Part shown: one piece after another, positions 1 through 8,652 of the stretch
Position numbering within the stretch: position 1 is the stretch's first letter
Layout: every line of letters begins with the position of its first letter
Assembly (NCBI GenBank): GCA_041984235.1
Contig: JBHIYN010000006.1
Span: 252,245 to 316,244, forward strand
Reading direction: 5' to 3'
DNA from: JBHIYN01 sp041984235
GTDB taxonomy: Bacteria; Pseudomonadota; Gammaproteobacteria; Ga0077536
Length of the DNA: 64,000 nt
Position numbers and translations under genes: made by a program
The notes under the pieces: model-generated
The model's input: only the letters and a program-made list of their open reading frames with translations
What the model was told of the DNA's origin: nothing
Database searches by the model: none

Positions 1-1007
1 GTGTCCCATTCGCGCGCGTAGAAGCCGTAGAACAGCGAGCGGTAGTTCTCGTTCTCCGCGGTCGCCGGGTCGTCGCCCGAGAAGTACGCGTGCCGGTAGG
101 TGAGGACGGTGGTCCACGGCAGGCGGGGAACGGTGAACGCGGCTTCCAGGTACCAGCCCAGGGCATCGACGTCGGCGCCGGCGCCATCGTCGTCCTCGCC
201 CCGCTGCAAGACCACTTCGCCGTATAACCTGAGCGCGGGTACGCGCGGGAACGGGACGTCCAGCGCCCGCAGGTTCCAGGCCTCGACGCCGTCGTAAGCG
301 AGCGCGTTGCCGGTATAGACGTGCACGAACATGGCGCCGTAGCGGCCCTGTTCGGTGTTCTCATTCTCGACGTTGACGCCGTACAGGCGCGCCTCACCGA
401 AGCCACCGCCCGAGGTCAGCCAGAAGACGTCGCCGCGCACGTCGTCGCCGTCCACCTTTGCAATGGCGGCGTTGCGCCAGGCGTCGAAGGGCACAACCCA
501 GAACTGGCCCTGGCCATCACCGATGTCGAAATTACCGTCGCCGATGACCAGGCCGTCGCCGACCACGAAGACCTGCGGCCCCAGTGACAGCTCGATGCCG
601 TCGCCGCGCCAGCCAACGTGCCCCTCGTCGAGGTCGATGCGCGAGTCGCCACTGCGGGCGAACTGGCCCGAGATCTCGCCGTCGAGCACGTTGGTGGCCC
701 CGACCAGCGACACGCCGGCATACAAGTCACCGCCGAACGCGGCCCGCTCTACGGCGAGGCGTGGCTCCAGCGACAGCGACAGGCTGTGGCGCTCGCGCTC
801 ACTGGCGTCGTCCAGTGCGCCCAGGCCGAAATTGATGCCCTCGCCGTGCTGCAGCCCGAGCCGCACCTCCAGCGAGGGCGTGATCCGCCACGCGCCGGCG
901 CCGCGGGTTTCGAAGGCGGCCGCGCCGTCACCGAGGCCGCCGAGCAGGGCGGCCGTGGCCCAGGCACAGCGGCAGCGCAGGGCTGCGGCAATCGGCGATG
1001 GGGACAT
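1..1007 (-). CDS. Alginate-export-like outer membrane beta-barrel protein (3' end beyond window)
   Basis: An open frame on the minus strand starts with ATG at 1007 and runs off the left edge without a stop, giving at least 335 residues. After a short N-terminal segment with an Ala/Leu-rich, probably secreted stretch (about residues 5-32), the protein shows alternating strands typical of a barrel. It also has a YRHAYFSGDDPATAEN motif near the visible end. That motif and the Asp/Gly-rich loops (GDGLVIGDGNFDIGDG) match what I know of the AlgE-like alginate export family in the outer membrane. The substrate is unknown, since these barrels are often annotated by fold only. It lies 126 bp downstream of a small exported protein on the same strand. 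The family assignment is moderately sure; the C-terminus is not visible. Confidence 0.6.
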   Translation of the reverse strand, partial: MSPSPIAAALRCRCAWATAALLGGLGDGAAAFETRGAGAWRITPSLEVRLGLQHGEGINFGLGALDDASERERHSLSLSLEPRLAVERAAFGGDLYAGVSLVGATNVLDGEISGQFARSGDSRIDLDEGHVGWRGDGIELSLGPQVFVVGDGLVIGDGNFDIGDGQGQFWVVPFDAWRNAAIAKVDGDDVRGDVFWLTSGGGFGEARLYGVNVENENTEQGRYGAMFVHVYTGNALAYDGVEAWNLRALDVPFPRVPALRLYGEVVLQRGEDDDGAGADVDALGWYLEAAFTVPRLPWTTVLTYRHAYFSGDDPATAENENYRSLFYGFYAREWD

Positions 1008-1133
1008 GCGTCAGGCACCTGGTTTCGGGCGCAGGTCGGCAGTTCATGCCCGGCGCCCGTGGCCGGCCGTCGCGGCGACGGTCGCGATGTGCGGGTGCCC
1101 GTCCCCCGGCTACCGTCGTGCCCGGCCGCTGCG

Positions 1134-1418
1134 TCAGGGATTGATCTTGCGCGTTCCCAGGCCGTAGCCGCGCACGCTGGTCGCTTCACGCGAAGCCTTG
1201 CCGCCGAACTGCGGCTCGCCGCGCGGCTTGTGGCGGCCCTTGAGGCTGTCGACGAAGGCGTCGTGATCGGCGCCGCGAAAATCGGAACTGCCCAGCGGCA
1301 GACTCGGCAGGTTGGGCTCGGCCGCCATGCGCGGATCGGGCATGGGGTCGTAGGCCTGGGCCGCCGCGCCGGCCACGAGTGCGCCGGCCAGGGTGGTGCG
1401 TAGCAGGATGGCTTTCAT
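1134..1418 (-). CDS. Small exported protein of unknown function
   Basis: This gene encodes 94 residues. The first 22 form a clean signal peptide with a charged start, a hydrophobic Leu/Ala core and an AQA cleavage site. A GGGGAG ribosome-binding site lies about 9 bases before the ATG, which supports this start. The mature part is about 70 residues, Gly/Arg/Pro-rich, with no cysteine and no recognised domain, and is probably periplasmic. It follows the cytochrome P460 gene by about 105 bp on the same strand and precedes the outer membrane barrel gene, so the three may be co-transcribed. I do not recognise the family. Confidence 0.55.
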   Translation of the reverse strand: MKAILLRTTLAGALVAGAAAQAYDPMPDPRMAAEPNLPSLPLGSSDFRGADHDAFVDSLKGRHKPRGEPQFGGKASREATSVRGYGLGTRKINP

Positions 1419-1523
1419 CGAGGTGAAACTCCCCTTCGTGCATGGTTGACCGACGGGACCCGCGCACAGCAGGCCACGACAGCCAGGTCATGACGCTGAT
1501 CGTCCGCATCTCGGGCGCCGCTG

Positions 1524-2126
1524 TCAATCGCCGCGCCCGCCCGGCTCGCCGCGGCCCGCATCGAGTGCGTGCAGTGCCGGGTAGCCCTCGACGAAGACCC
1601 AGCCGGTGGCGCGTGCCGGCAGGTGGCAGCCGCGGCAGGCGGTGGCGAAGCCGGACGACACGTCACGCTCGGGTGCGGCGGCCTCGAACAGCGCCCAGCC
1701 CCACCCTTCGCCCCAGTCGGGGTCGTCCGGGAAGCGGCCACGGGTGTCGCGAACCATGACGAACCACACGCGGGTTTGTCCCGCCCACAACGCCTCGCCG
1801 GTGGTCATGGGCCCGTGACCCAGGGCGCGGATCTCCTTGACCAGCACGGTCCCGTCCGGGAACTCGCCGCTGCGCCGCCAGGCCGCGGCCGCCGGCGGCT
1901 GCGTGTAGACGTCGTGAAAGCCGTGTCCGGGCGCATCGGCGGCAGGGACCACCCATGATCCGAGATGCGTCCAGCGCTCACGGTAGCCGCGGGGCAGGCG
2001 GATCGCGCCTGCGCTGTCGACGATGCGCCCGAACGTCGCGGCGGAGAGATCCTCCGCCGCGACGCCGACCGGGCCCAGGAACGACGCTGCGCACAGCAAC
2101 GCCATCAGCTTGCGTCCGGCAATCAT
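1524..2126 (-). CDS. Cytochrome P460 family protein
   Basis: This gene encodes 200 residues, with an N-terminal signal peptide ending near AEDLS (cleavage about residue 24). The body carries the P460-fold features WVVPAADAPGHGFHDVYTQ, FPDGTVLVKEIR and WFVMVRDTRGRFPDDP. A CRGCH haem c site follows, and then the characteristic WVFVEGYPAL segment. The family contains periplasmic c-type haem proteins, some of which oxidise hydroxylamine or bind NO; the substrate here is unproven. It starts 14 bp after the stop of the AhpD-like gene, so the two are probably one transcript and may share a detoxification role. The family call is confident; the reaction is inference. Confidence 0.75.
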   Translation of the reverse strand: MIAGRKLMALLCAASFLGPVGVAAEDLSAATFGRIVDSAGAIRLPRGYRERWTHLGSWVVPAADAPGHGFHDVYTQPPAAAAWRRSGEFPDGTVLVKEIRALGHGPMTTGEALWAGQTRVWFVMVRDTRGRFPDDPDWGEGWGWALFEAAAPERDVSSGFATACRGCHLPARATGWVFVEGYPALHALDAGRGEPGGRGD

Positions 2127-2140
2127 GGCCGCAGCTCCGT

Positions 2141-2686
2141 TCAGGCCGCGTGCCCGATGTCGACCCGCGGGAAGTCGACGTCGGTACGCGCCACGTTGTT
2201 GAGGTAGTTGGTGAACACGTTGAGCGCAACGTGGGCTATGGCCTCGACGATCTCCGCTTCGCCGAAGCCGGCGCGGCGCATCGCGGCGACGTCCGCTTCG
2301 AGCAGCGCGCCCTGCCGCTCGGCCACCAGGCCGACGAAGGTGAGCAGCGCGGCGTCGCGCGGACGCTCGGCGCGCCCGGCGCGCGCGTCCGCGATCTCGG
2401 CCGCATCCAGGCCGCTGCGCGCTGCCATCGCGGAGTGCGCACTGAGGCAGTAGGCGCAGGCGTTGTACTGCGCGACCCTGAGCGCAATCAGCTCACGCTC
2501 GCGCGCACCCAGCGCGCCGCCGGCCAGGGCCTCGCTGGCGCCGAGATAGGCGCCGAGTGCGGCCGGTGAATGGGCCACGGTCGCGATCAGGTTGGGCAGC
2601 ATGCCGAACCTGCGCTCGACGGCGGCGAGCTGGGCGGCGATGGACGGGTCGGCGCGTTGCGGGTCAACGGGGTTGATATGGGGCAT
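2141..2686 (-). CDS. Carboxymuconolactone decarboxylase / AhpD-like peroxidase-related protein
   Basis: This gene encodes 181 residues, the usual length for the family. The catalytic CxxC with downstream His is present as C77-A-Y-C80-L-S-A-H84 on the central helix. This is the AhpD-type disulfide/proton-relay motif used in alkylhydroperoxide reduction. There is no signal peptide, so it is cytoplasmic. It is the first gene of a minus-strand unit that continues into the cytochrome P460 gene after 14 bp. It is divergent from an AraC-type regulator across a 139-bp intergenic region, so that regulator is the natural candidate to control the pair. Which peroxide or disulfide it acts on is not visible. 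Confidence 0.8.
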   Translation of the reverse strand: MPHINPVDPQRADPSIAAQLAAVERRFGMLPNLIATVAHSPAALGAYLGASEALAGGALGARERELIALRVAQYNACAYCLSAHSAMAARSGLDAAEIADARAGRAERPRDAALLTFVGLVAERQGALLEADVAAMRRAGFGEAEIVEAIAHVALNVFTNYLNNVARTDVDFPRVDIGHAA

Positions 2687-2761
2687 GTCGATATCCTCGT
2701 GTACAGGGGTTGTCGGGCGGTCCGGCGGCGCGCGGGGCGTGCGCAGACCGTGGGAGGGATA

Positions 2762-2789
2762 TTGACAGCACGGACAGGACGATTAGACT
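2762..2789 (+). promoter_or_regulatory. Candidate sigma70-type promoter for the AraC-family gene
   Basis: A perfect TTGACA (2762-2767) is followed after 16 bases by TAGACT (2784-2789, 4 of 6 matches to TATAAT). It lies 36 bases before the ATG of the AraC-type gene. The surrounding 139 bases separate the two divergent genes and are AT-richer than the flanks. It is supported by match and placement only. Confidence 0.4.
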
Positions 2790-2825
2790 CGATTCGTATC
2801 ATTTTTCGCTCTCATCGTCTCATTC

Positions 2826-3683
2826 ATGGACGACCGCCTGGCCTCCCTGCTGCGCCGCTTCGCCCTCCGCGCACGCGTGTTCCAGACCGGCATGCTGTGC
2901 CGCTCCGAACGCTTCGACGCCACCGACGGGCTCGGCTACATCCACGTGCTGCGCGGCGGCAGCCTGCGCCTCAGCGCGCATGGCGTAGCGCCGCGCGTCG
3001 TGCGTGAGCCGTGCGTGCTGTTCATGCCGTCGGCGGTGCACCACCGTCTGCAGCCGGACCCGGTCACCGGCGCTGACCTGGTGTGCGCGTCGATCGATTT
3101 CGGCGCCGCGGTCGGCAATCCGCTGACCCGCGCCCTGCCGCCGGTGGTGGTGGTGCCGATCGTGCAGGGCGATGCCCTCGCGGCCGCGCTCGGCTTGCTG
3201 TTCGACGAAGCGGCCGAAGCACACTGCGGTCGCCAGGCGGTGCTCGATCGCCTCGCCGAGGTCGTCATCGTGCTGCTGTTTCGCCACCTCATGGATGCCG
3301 GGCTGATCGGCCACGGCGTGCTCGCCGGTCTCGCCGACGACCGGCTCATGAAAGCCATCACCGCGATGCACGACGCGCCTGCCGAGCCCTGGACGCTGAA
3401 CCGCCTGGCCGCCGCCGCCGGCATGTCGCGGGCGCGCTTCGCTGCGCGCTTCCGCGACGTCGTCGGCGAGACGCCGGCCGCCTACCTGGCCGGATGGCGG
3501 GTGAGCCTGGCGCAGGCGCTGCTCGACGCCGGACGGCCGGTCAACGTGGTGGCCGGCGAGGTCGGCTACGACAGTGCCTCGGCGCTGGCGCGGGTGTTCC
3601 GCAACCGCACCGGCGTCGCGCCGACGACCTGGCAGAAACGCCACCGCGCCGGCGCCGCGGCGGCGCGCGAGTCGCGGCGATGA
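2826..3683 (+). CDS. AraC-family transcriptional regulator with cupin sensor domain
   Basis: This gene encodes 285 residues. Residues about 1-185 read as the AraC-type cupin sensor domain (LRGGSLRLS, EPCVLFMPSAVHHRL). Residues about 187-275 hold two helix-turn-helix motifs: the first at LNRLAAAAGMSRARFAARF, the second around VAGEVGYDSASALARVFRNRTG followed by the usual P-x-x-W/Y end. It is divergent from the AhpD/P460 pair and overlaps the next gene by the ATGA arrangement (3680-3683), so the regulator and the spermidine-synthase-like gene are translationally coupled. Likely targets are the divergent pair and itself. The inducer is unknown. Confidence 0.85.
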   Translation: MDDRLASLLRRFALRARVFQTGMLCRSERFDATDGLGYIHVLRGGSLRLSAHGVAPRVVREPCVLFMPSAVHHRLQPDPVTGADLVCASIDFGAAVGNPLTRALPPVVVVPIVQGDALAAALGLLFDEAAEAHCGRQAVLDRLAEVVIVLLFRHLMDAGLIGHGVLAGLADDRLMKAITAMHDAPAEPWTLNRLAAAAGMSRARFAARFRDVVGETPAAYLAGWRVSLAQALLDAGRPVNVVAGEVGYDSASALARVFRNRTGVAPTTWQKRHRAGAAAARESRR

Positions 3684-4396
3684 CGCCGCGTACGCCCCTC
3701 GACAGCGCGCTGACGCCGGACGGCGAGGCGCTGACCCTGTCGCTGGAAAACGGCGAGCATGTCGTGCGCGTGCGCGGCGAGCTGCTGATGTCGAGCCGGG
3801 TGAGCGGGTCGGAACAGGCCATGGCACGCTTCGCGGTGGACGGCGCGCCGCGCGGCGACGCCGGCCGCTTTCTCGTCGCCGGGCTCGGCATGGGCTTCAC
3901 CCTGCGCGCGCTGCTCGACGCGCTGGGTGCGGCGGCCCGCGTCGAGGTGATCGAGCTGCTGGCCGAAGTCGTCGCCTGGAATCGCGGCCCGCTCGCGCAC
4001 CACGCGCAGCATGCCCTGGACGACCCCCGGGTCACCGTCAGCGTGGGTGACCTGCGCGAGCTGGCGGACGGCGCGCGCGGGCGCTATGACGCGATCCTGG
4101 TCGATGTCGACAACGGTCCCGAAGCGTTCACCGTCAGCGGCAACGCGTCCCTCTACGACGCCGCCGGCGTCGCCGCACTGTACCGCGCGCTGGTCGCGGG
4201 CGGCACGCTGGTGCTGTGGTCGGCATTCCGCAGCCCGGCCTTCGAGCGTCGCCTGCGGGCCGCCGGCTTCAGCGCGCGCAGCGAGACGGTGCGTGCCCGC
4301 GGCCCGGTCAGGCGCGGCGCGCGGCACACCCTGTTCGTCGCCGTGCGGCCCGCTCCGGGCGGGCCGGGCGATCAGCAACGCGGCCGCGGGGAATAA
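3680..4396 (+). CDS. Spermidine synthase-like methyltransferase-fold protein
   Basis: Translation most likely begins at the ATG at 3680, inside the stop of the AraC gene (ATGA), giving 238 residues. An upstream extension of the open frame only shadows the regulator. The Rossmann signature LVAGLGMGFTLRALLD is at about residues 56-71. Next come an acidic residue ending the second strand (VEVIELL), the DLRELADG segment and YDAILVDVDNGPE. That layout matches spermidine synthase-like proteins lacking the N-terminal beta-hairpin domain. Such short homologues are often not true polyamine synthases, so the substrate is left open. No partner polyamine gene is adjacent. Confidence 0.7.
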   Translation: MTPRTPLDSALTPDGEALTLSLENGEHVVRVRGELLMSSRVSGSEQAMARFAVDGAPRGDAGRFLVAGLGMGFTLRALLDALGAAARVEVIELLAEVVAWNRGPLAHHAQHALDDPRVTVSVGDLRELADGARGRYDAILVDVDNGPEAFTVSGNASLYDAAGVAALYRALVAGGTLVLWSAFRSPAFERRLRAAGFSARSETVRARGPVRRGARHTLFVAVRPAPGGPGDQQRGRGE

Positions 4397-4565
4397 CCGC
4401 CGCAACCCGATCATCGCGTCAGCGCTCGCCGATCAGCCACGCATCCCTGTCACCAGATTATCAGCGATTGGCAATGATCTAGCTCGGATCCGTCGCCACA
4501 GTTCCTATGATGTGCCACATCCGGTGAAGCCCACCGACCGCACGACAATTCCAGGAGAGGTCACC

Positions 4566-6413
4566 ATGAACAAGCCCGTGTCTTTCGTCGAGGACGGCAA
4601 GCTGACGATCCCCGGCCCCGACGTGCTCGGCTTCGATCCCGCCGAGCTGCGCCGCAGGTACGCCGAGGAACGCGATCGGCGCCTGCGCCCGGAAGGGGCC
4701 GCCCAGTACCAGCACATCGAGGGCGAGCTCGAGCACTACAACGACGATCCGCACATCGCTGAGCGCATCGAGCGCGAGCCGGTACAGGAGACCATCGAGG
4801 TCGCCATCCTCGGCGGCGGCTTCGGCGGCATGCTGATGGCCGCGCGGCTGCAGGAGGCCGGCATCCGCGATTTCCGCATCATCGAGCGGGCGGGCGATTT
4901 CGGCGGCACGTGGTACTGGAACCGCTACCCCGGCGCGCAGTGTGACGTCGAGTCCTACATCTACCTGCCGCTGCTCGAGGAGACCGGCTACATGCCGAAG
5001 GAGAAGTACTCCTTCCAGCCCGAGATCCTGGAACACGCGCAGCGCATCGGCCGCCACTACGATCTCTACCCGCGCTCGTATTTCCAGACCCAGGTCAGGG
5101 AGCAGCGCTGGGACGCGAACGAGGACCGCTGGGTGGTCACCACCGATCGCGGTGACGTGTTCCGCGCCCGCCACGTGGTCATCTCCAGCGGCTCGCTCAA
5201 CCGGCCCAAGCTGCCCGGCCTGCCCGGGCTGAAGCAGTTCAAAGGCCACACCTTCCACACCAGCCGCTGGGACTACGACTACACCGGCGGCTCGCCGCTC
5301 GGCAATCTCGACAAGCTCGGCGACAAGCGGGTCGGCATCATCGGCACCGGCGCGACCGGCATCCAGTGCATTCCGCATCTCGGCAAGGCCGCGCAGCACC
5401 TCTACGTCTTCCAGCGCACGCCGTCCTCGATCGACCTGCGCCGCAACAGCCCGACCGATCCGCAGTGGTTCGCCGCGCAGAAACCCGGCTGGCAGGCCGA
5501 GCGCAACGACAACTTCACCAAGCTGCTGGTCGGCGTGCCGGTCGACGAGGACCTGGTCAACGACGGCTGGACCGAGATCTTCAAGTCGCTCGGCCAGCTG
5601 CAGGACAGCAGCGGCGCCGTGGATCTCGACGACGACGAGCTCAAGCTGCTCGGCGAGATCGTCGACTTCCAGCACGACAACCGCATCCGCCAGCGCGTCG
5701 AGGACGAGGTCAAGGATCCGCAGACCGCGGAGAAGCTCAAGCACTGGTATCGCCCGTGGTGCAAGCGTCCCTGCTTCAACGACGAGTACCTGCCGACCTT
5801 CAACCGCGACAACGTCACCCTGGTCGACACCAGCGACTTCGGCGGCGTCGAGCGCATCACCGAGAACGGCGTGGTGGTCGGCGGTGTCGAGTACGCGCTC
5901 GACTGCCTCATCTTCGCGACCGGCTTCGAGGTCAGCCGCGCGACCTACACCCACCAGGCCGATCTCGAGATCATCGGCCGCGACGGCCTCAAGCTCGGCG
6001 ATCACTGGGCCAACGGCATGCGCACCTACCAGGGCCTGATGGCGCACGGCTTCCCCAACTGCTACCACATGGGCTTCACCCAGACCGGCTACACGCCGAA
6101 CTTCACCTACATGCTGAACAACCAGTCGCTGCACCTCGCGGCGCTGCTGGCCGAAGCGAAGGAGAAGGGTCTGAAGGCGCTGGAGCCGACCCGGAAGGCG
6201 GAAGAGGACTGGCTCGCCCTGGTCATGGCGCCCAATGCCATGACCGACTACCTCGCCAACTGCACGCCCGGCTACTACAACGCCGAGGGCAACGCCAAGG
6301 CCAACAACGACGGCTTCCTGCAGGGCCACTACCCGGAAGGCGGGCTGGCCTTCTACGAGTGGCTGGCCGAGTGGCGCGCAGCGGGGGACTACGCGGGGCT
6401 CACGGTTCGCTGA
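4566..6413 (+). CDS. Type I Baeyer-Villiger flavin monooxygenase
   Basis: This gene encodes 615 residues from an ATG preceded by AGGAGAGG. The FAD-binding GGGFGG is at residues 83-88. The Baeyer-Villiger fingerprint reads FKGHTFHTSRWD at 225-236, with the key G-x-x-x-H-T-x-x-W residues intact. The NADPH-binding GTGATG is at 260-265. Such enzymes insert one oxygen next to a ketone to form esters or lactones, using FAD, NADPH and O2 in the cytoplasm. The long N-terminal extension before the FAD site (about 78 residues) resembles that of cyclic-ketone and steroid monooxygenases. It is convergent with the LysR gene. The context with ring-cleavage genes suggests breakdown of a cyclic ketone, which is inference. 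Confidence 0.88.
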   Translation: MNKPVSFVEDGKLTIPGPDVLGFDPAELRRRYAEERDRRLRPEGAAQYQHIEGELEHYNDDPHIAERIEREPVQETIEVAILGGGFGGMLMAARLQEAGIRDFRIIERAGDFGGTWYWNRYPGAQCDVESYIYLPLLEETGYMPKEKYSFQPEILEHAQRIGRHYDLYPRSYFQTQVREQRWDANEDRWVVTTDRGDVFRARHVVISSGSLNRPKLPGLPGLKQFKGHTFHTSRWDYDYTGGSPLGNLDKLGDKRVGIIGTGATGIQCIPHLGKAAQHLYVFQRTPSSIDLRRNSPTDPQWFAAQKPGWQAERNDNFTKLLVGVPVDEDLVNDGWTEIFKSLGQLQDSSGAVDLDDDELKLLGEIVDFQHDNRIRQRVEDEVKDPQTAEKLKHWYRPWCKRPCFNDEYLPTFNRDNVTLVDTSDFGGVERITENGVVVGGVEYALDCLIFATGFEVSRATYTHQADLEIIGRDGLKLGDHWANGMRTYQGLMAHGFPNCYHMGFTQTGYTPNFTYMLNNQSLHLAALLAEAKEKGLKALEPTRKAEEDWLALVMAPNAMTDYLANCTPGYYNAEGNAKANNDGFLQGHYPEGGLAFYEWLAEWRAAGDYAGLTVR

Positions 6414-6426
6414 TTGATGATGCCGT

Positions 6427-6450
6427 AGCGCGGGGCGGATGCCCCGCGCT
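6427..6450. terminator. GC-rich hairpin between convergent genes
   Basis: Perfect 10-bp arms (AGCGCGGGGC and its complement) flank a 4-base loop. The hairpin sits in the 45-bp gap between the convergent monooxygenase and LysR genes. There is no T tract on either side, so it may be an mRNA end-stabilising or weak bidirectional terminator hairpin rather than a classical intrinsic terminator. Confidence 0.5.
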
Positions 6451-6458
6451 CGCGCGCG

Positions 6459-7448
6459 TCAGCCCTGCCGCCGGCGAGCCGCGGGCTGACGCCGCGTGCC
6501 GCCGCCGCGTTTACGTCGCGTGCGGGCCGGCAGAGCCGGTAGTTCGCTGCTCACCGTGACGATCTGCTCGCGCAGCCAGCGGTGGGTGGCGTCGTCATCG
6601 AAGTGCGGGTGCCAGTAGAGGTTGATTTCGAGCTCCGGGTAGTCGACCGGCGGCGTGACCAGCTTCAGGGGCACGCTCGCGCTCATGAAACGAGCCAGTC
6701 GCTCCTGCATGATCGCGACGCCGTTTGATTCCGAGACGATCATCGGCAACGCCATGTAATGCGGCGTCAGGATACGGTTGTGGTAGCGTACGCCCAGCTC
6801 GGCGAGATGCAGGGTCTCGTGGCTGTACAGCGCGCCCGGCGCCGCCGTGTAAGTGGCCTGCGGAATACGCACGAAGTCCTCGACCGGCATGCCGTCGAAG
6901 ACCTGTTCGTTGTCCTGCGCGGCAACGCATACGTAGCGGTCGCGGAACAGTGGCGCGTGTGACAGGCGCGCCGTGTTGATGGCGCCCCTGGGTACGATGA
7001 ACAGCTCCGTGTCGACGGCATGGCGGCCCTCCGTCATGAAGGGCCGGACGTCCATGAAGTACAGCGTGAGGTTGGGCGCCGACGCCTCCAGCCGTCTCAT
7101 GAGGCCCCCGCCGAGCAGCCAGTCGATGTAGTCGGCGGTTGCAATCGTGAACTCCCGGCTCACCTTGCGCGGGTCGTCGAACTGCAGCTCGAGTGTCTCG
7201 TTGATCTGCGTGACGATGGCACGGATTCGCGGCGCGAGGTCCTCGGCGCGTGCGGTCGGCTGCATCTCGCGCCCGTTCCACACGAACAGCGGATCGTCGA
7301 AAGCGCTGCGCAGGCGCTCCAGGGCGAGGCTTACCGCGGACTGCGTGCGGTGCACGCGGCGCGCCGCGCGGGTCACGCTGCGTTCGGCCCACAGCACGTC
7401 GAAGACCACCAGCAGGTTCAGATCGAGGTTACGGAGCAGGCCGGCCAC
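6459..7448 (-). CDS. LysR-family transcriptional regulator (NodD/PcpR-like)
   Basis: This gene encodes 329 residues, starting at GTG (7448). The N-terminal winged helix-turn-helix is clear: LNLLVVFDVLWAERSVTRAARRVHRTQSAVS at about residues 10-40, then LERLRSAFDDPLFVWNGREM. The substrate-binding part follows to about residue 300, and a basic Arg-rich tail of about 25 residues is unusual. The sequence style matches the NodD/PcpR/LinR subgroup that controls aromatic catabolism. It is divergent from the extradiol dioxygenase operon, and the gap contains a T-N11-A palindrome (7476-7494). It therefore probably regulates that operon, responding to a pathway substrate. Confidence 0.85.
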   Translation of the reverse strand: MAGLLRNLDLNLLVVFDVLWAERSVTRAARRVHRTQSAVSLALERLRSAFDDPLFVWNGREMQPTARAEDLAPRIRAIVTQINETLELQFDDPRKVSREFTIATADYIDWLLGGGLMRRLEASAPNLTLYFMDVRPFMTEGRHAVDTELFIVPRGAINTARLSHAPLFRDRYVCVAAQDNEQVFDGMPVEDFVRIPQATYTAAPGALYSHETLHLAELGVRYHNRILTPHYMALPMIVSESNGVAIMQERLARFMSASVPLKLVTPPVDYPELEINLYWHPHFDDDATHRWLREQIVTVSSELPALPARTRRKRGGGTRRQPAARRRQG

Positions 7449-7475
7449 AGCAGCAGTAATTAGCTTCGTTAATAG

Positions 7476-7494
7476 TTCATATTCTCACTATGAA
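7476..7494. promoter_or_regulatory. Candidate LysR-type operator (TTCATA-N7-TATGAA)
   Basis: A perfect 6-bp inverted repeat, TTCATA and TATGAA, is separated by 7 bases. It contains the T-N11-A core of LysR boxes. It lies 28 bases upstream of the LysR gene start and about 212 bases upstream of the divergent dioxygenase gene, in an AT-rich patch of an otherwise GC-rich region. The spacing fits autoregulation and activation of the divergent operon. Confidence 0.55.
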
Positions 7495-7705
7495 TTGGAA
7501 TCATACTTCACGGCGCCCTAGTATGCCCACGGTCTCTCGGTGCCGGTGTCGGCGCTGAAGGACGACTCGAGGGGAGCCAGGGCCGTTGGCCCGCACACAT
7601 CCGTCCGTACGAACGCCACCGCCTGGCCCCGCGCTCCGCGCCTGCCCGCATGTCCGGCAGGCACACGCTTCGCTGCATCGCAGCGCCTACAGGGGAGAAC
7701 CGGCG

Positions 7706-8602
7706 ATGAACGGTATTACGGAACTCGGCTATCTCGGCATCGAGGCCTCGGACCTCGCGGCCTGGGAGCACTTTGCGATCGACGTCCTGGGCCTGATGCG
7801 GGGCGACCCTGGCAACGGCGGCCTCACCCTGCGCCTCGATGACCGCGCCCACCGCCTGATTGTCTCGGCCGGCCCGGCGGACGACATGCAGTTCGTGGGC
7901 TACGACTGCGGCAACGACGCCACGCTGGACGCGGTCGCCGGGCGCCTGCGTGCCGGCGGCATTGAAGTCGAGGACTGCGGCGCCGACCTCGCCGCCGCGC
8001 GCCGCGTGCGACGCCTCCTGGCCACGCACGACCCGGCCGGGAACCGGGTCGAGCTCTACGTCGATCTCGAGCGCGCCGGCACCCCGTTTCGTTCCGAGCT
8101 CGTCCCGTCCGGCTTCCACACCACGGTCGGCGGCGCCGGCCACGCGTTCCTGCCGGCGGCCGAGCGCCAGCCGATGCTCGACTTCTACGGGCTGCTCGGC
8201 TTCCGCCTCAGCGACTTCATCGTCGAAGAGGTGGCGCCCGGCGTCGTGGTGGACGCCGCCTTCATGCACTGCAACGGCCGCCATCACACGATTGCCTTCG
8301 CGGCAATGCCGGTGCCGAAGAAGATGCACCACTTCATGATCGAAGCCAACGATCGCGTCGACGTGGGTCGCGCCTACGACCGCGTGCTGAATGCCGGCAT
8401 TCCGCTCGAGCTGACGCTGGGCATGCACCCCAACGACCACATGTTCTCCTTCTACGTGACGACGCCCTCCGGCTTTGCGATCGAGTTCGGCGCGGGCGGC
8501 CGCCTGATCGAGAACGAAGACACCTGGGAAGTGGTGACCTACGACCGCCTGAGCACCTGGGGCCACAAGCCACCGGCGCGGCTGATCGAAGCGCTGTCCT
8601 GA
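7706..8602 (+). CDS. Type I extradiol ring-cleavage dioxygenase (BphC/HsaC-like, VOC fold)
   Basis: This gene encodes 298 residues, starting at an ATG preceded by AGGGGAGA. It is the usual two-domain size of 2,3-dihydroxybiphenyl 1,2-dioxygenase relatives. The Fe(II) ligands fall where expected: H146 (GAGHAFL), H209 (KKMHHFM) and E260 (GFAIEFG). The family signature GRHHTIAFAA and the FSFYVTTPSGFAIEFG end are present. It opens catechol rings next to the hydroxyls (meta cleavage) in the cytoplasm. It is the first gene of a three-gene unit with the meta-cleavage hydrolase and the HsaA-like monooxygenase. The natural substrate could be a biphenyl-like, steroid-derived or terpenoid catechol. Confidence 0.88.
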   Translation: MNGITELGYLGIEASDLAAWEHFAIDVLGLMRGDPGNGGLTLRLDDRAHRLIVSAGPADDMQFVGYDCGNDATLDAVAGRLRAGGIEVEDCGADLAAARRVRRLLATHDPAGNRVELYVDLERAGTPFRSELVPSGFHTTVGGAGHAFLPAAERQPMLDFYGLLGFRLSDFIVEEVAPGVVVDAAFMHCNGRHHTIAFAAMPVPKKMHHFMIEANDRVDVGRAYDRVLNAGIPLELTLGMHPNDHMFSFYVTTPSGFAIEFGAGGRLIENEDTWEVVTYDRLSTWGHKPPARLIEALS

Positions 8603-8652
8603 GCGCGCATGACGGTCGACCGCACCGCGAACCGGAACGAGGAGATACACGA

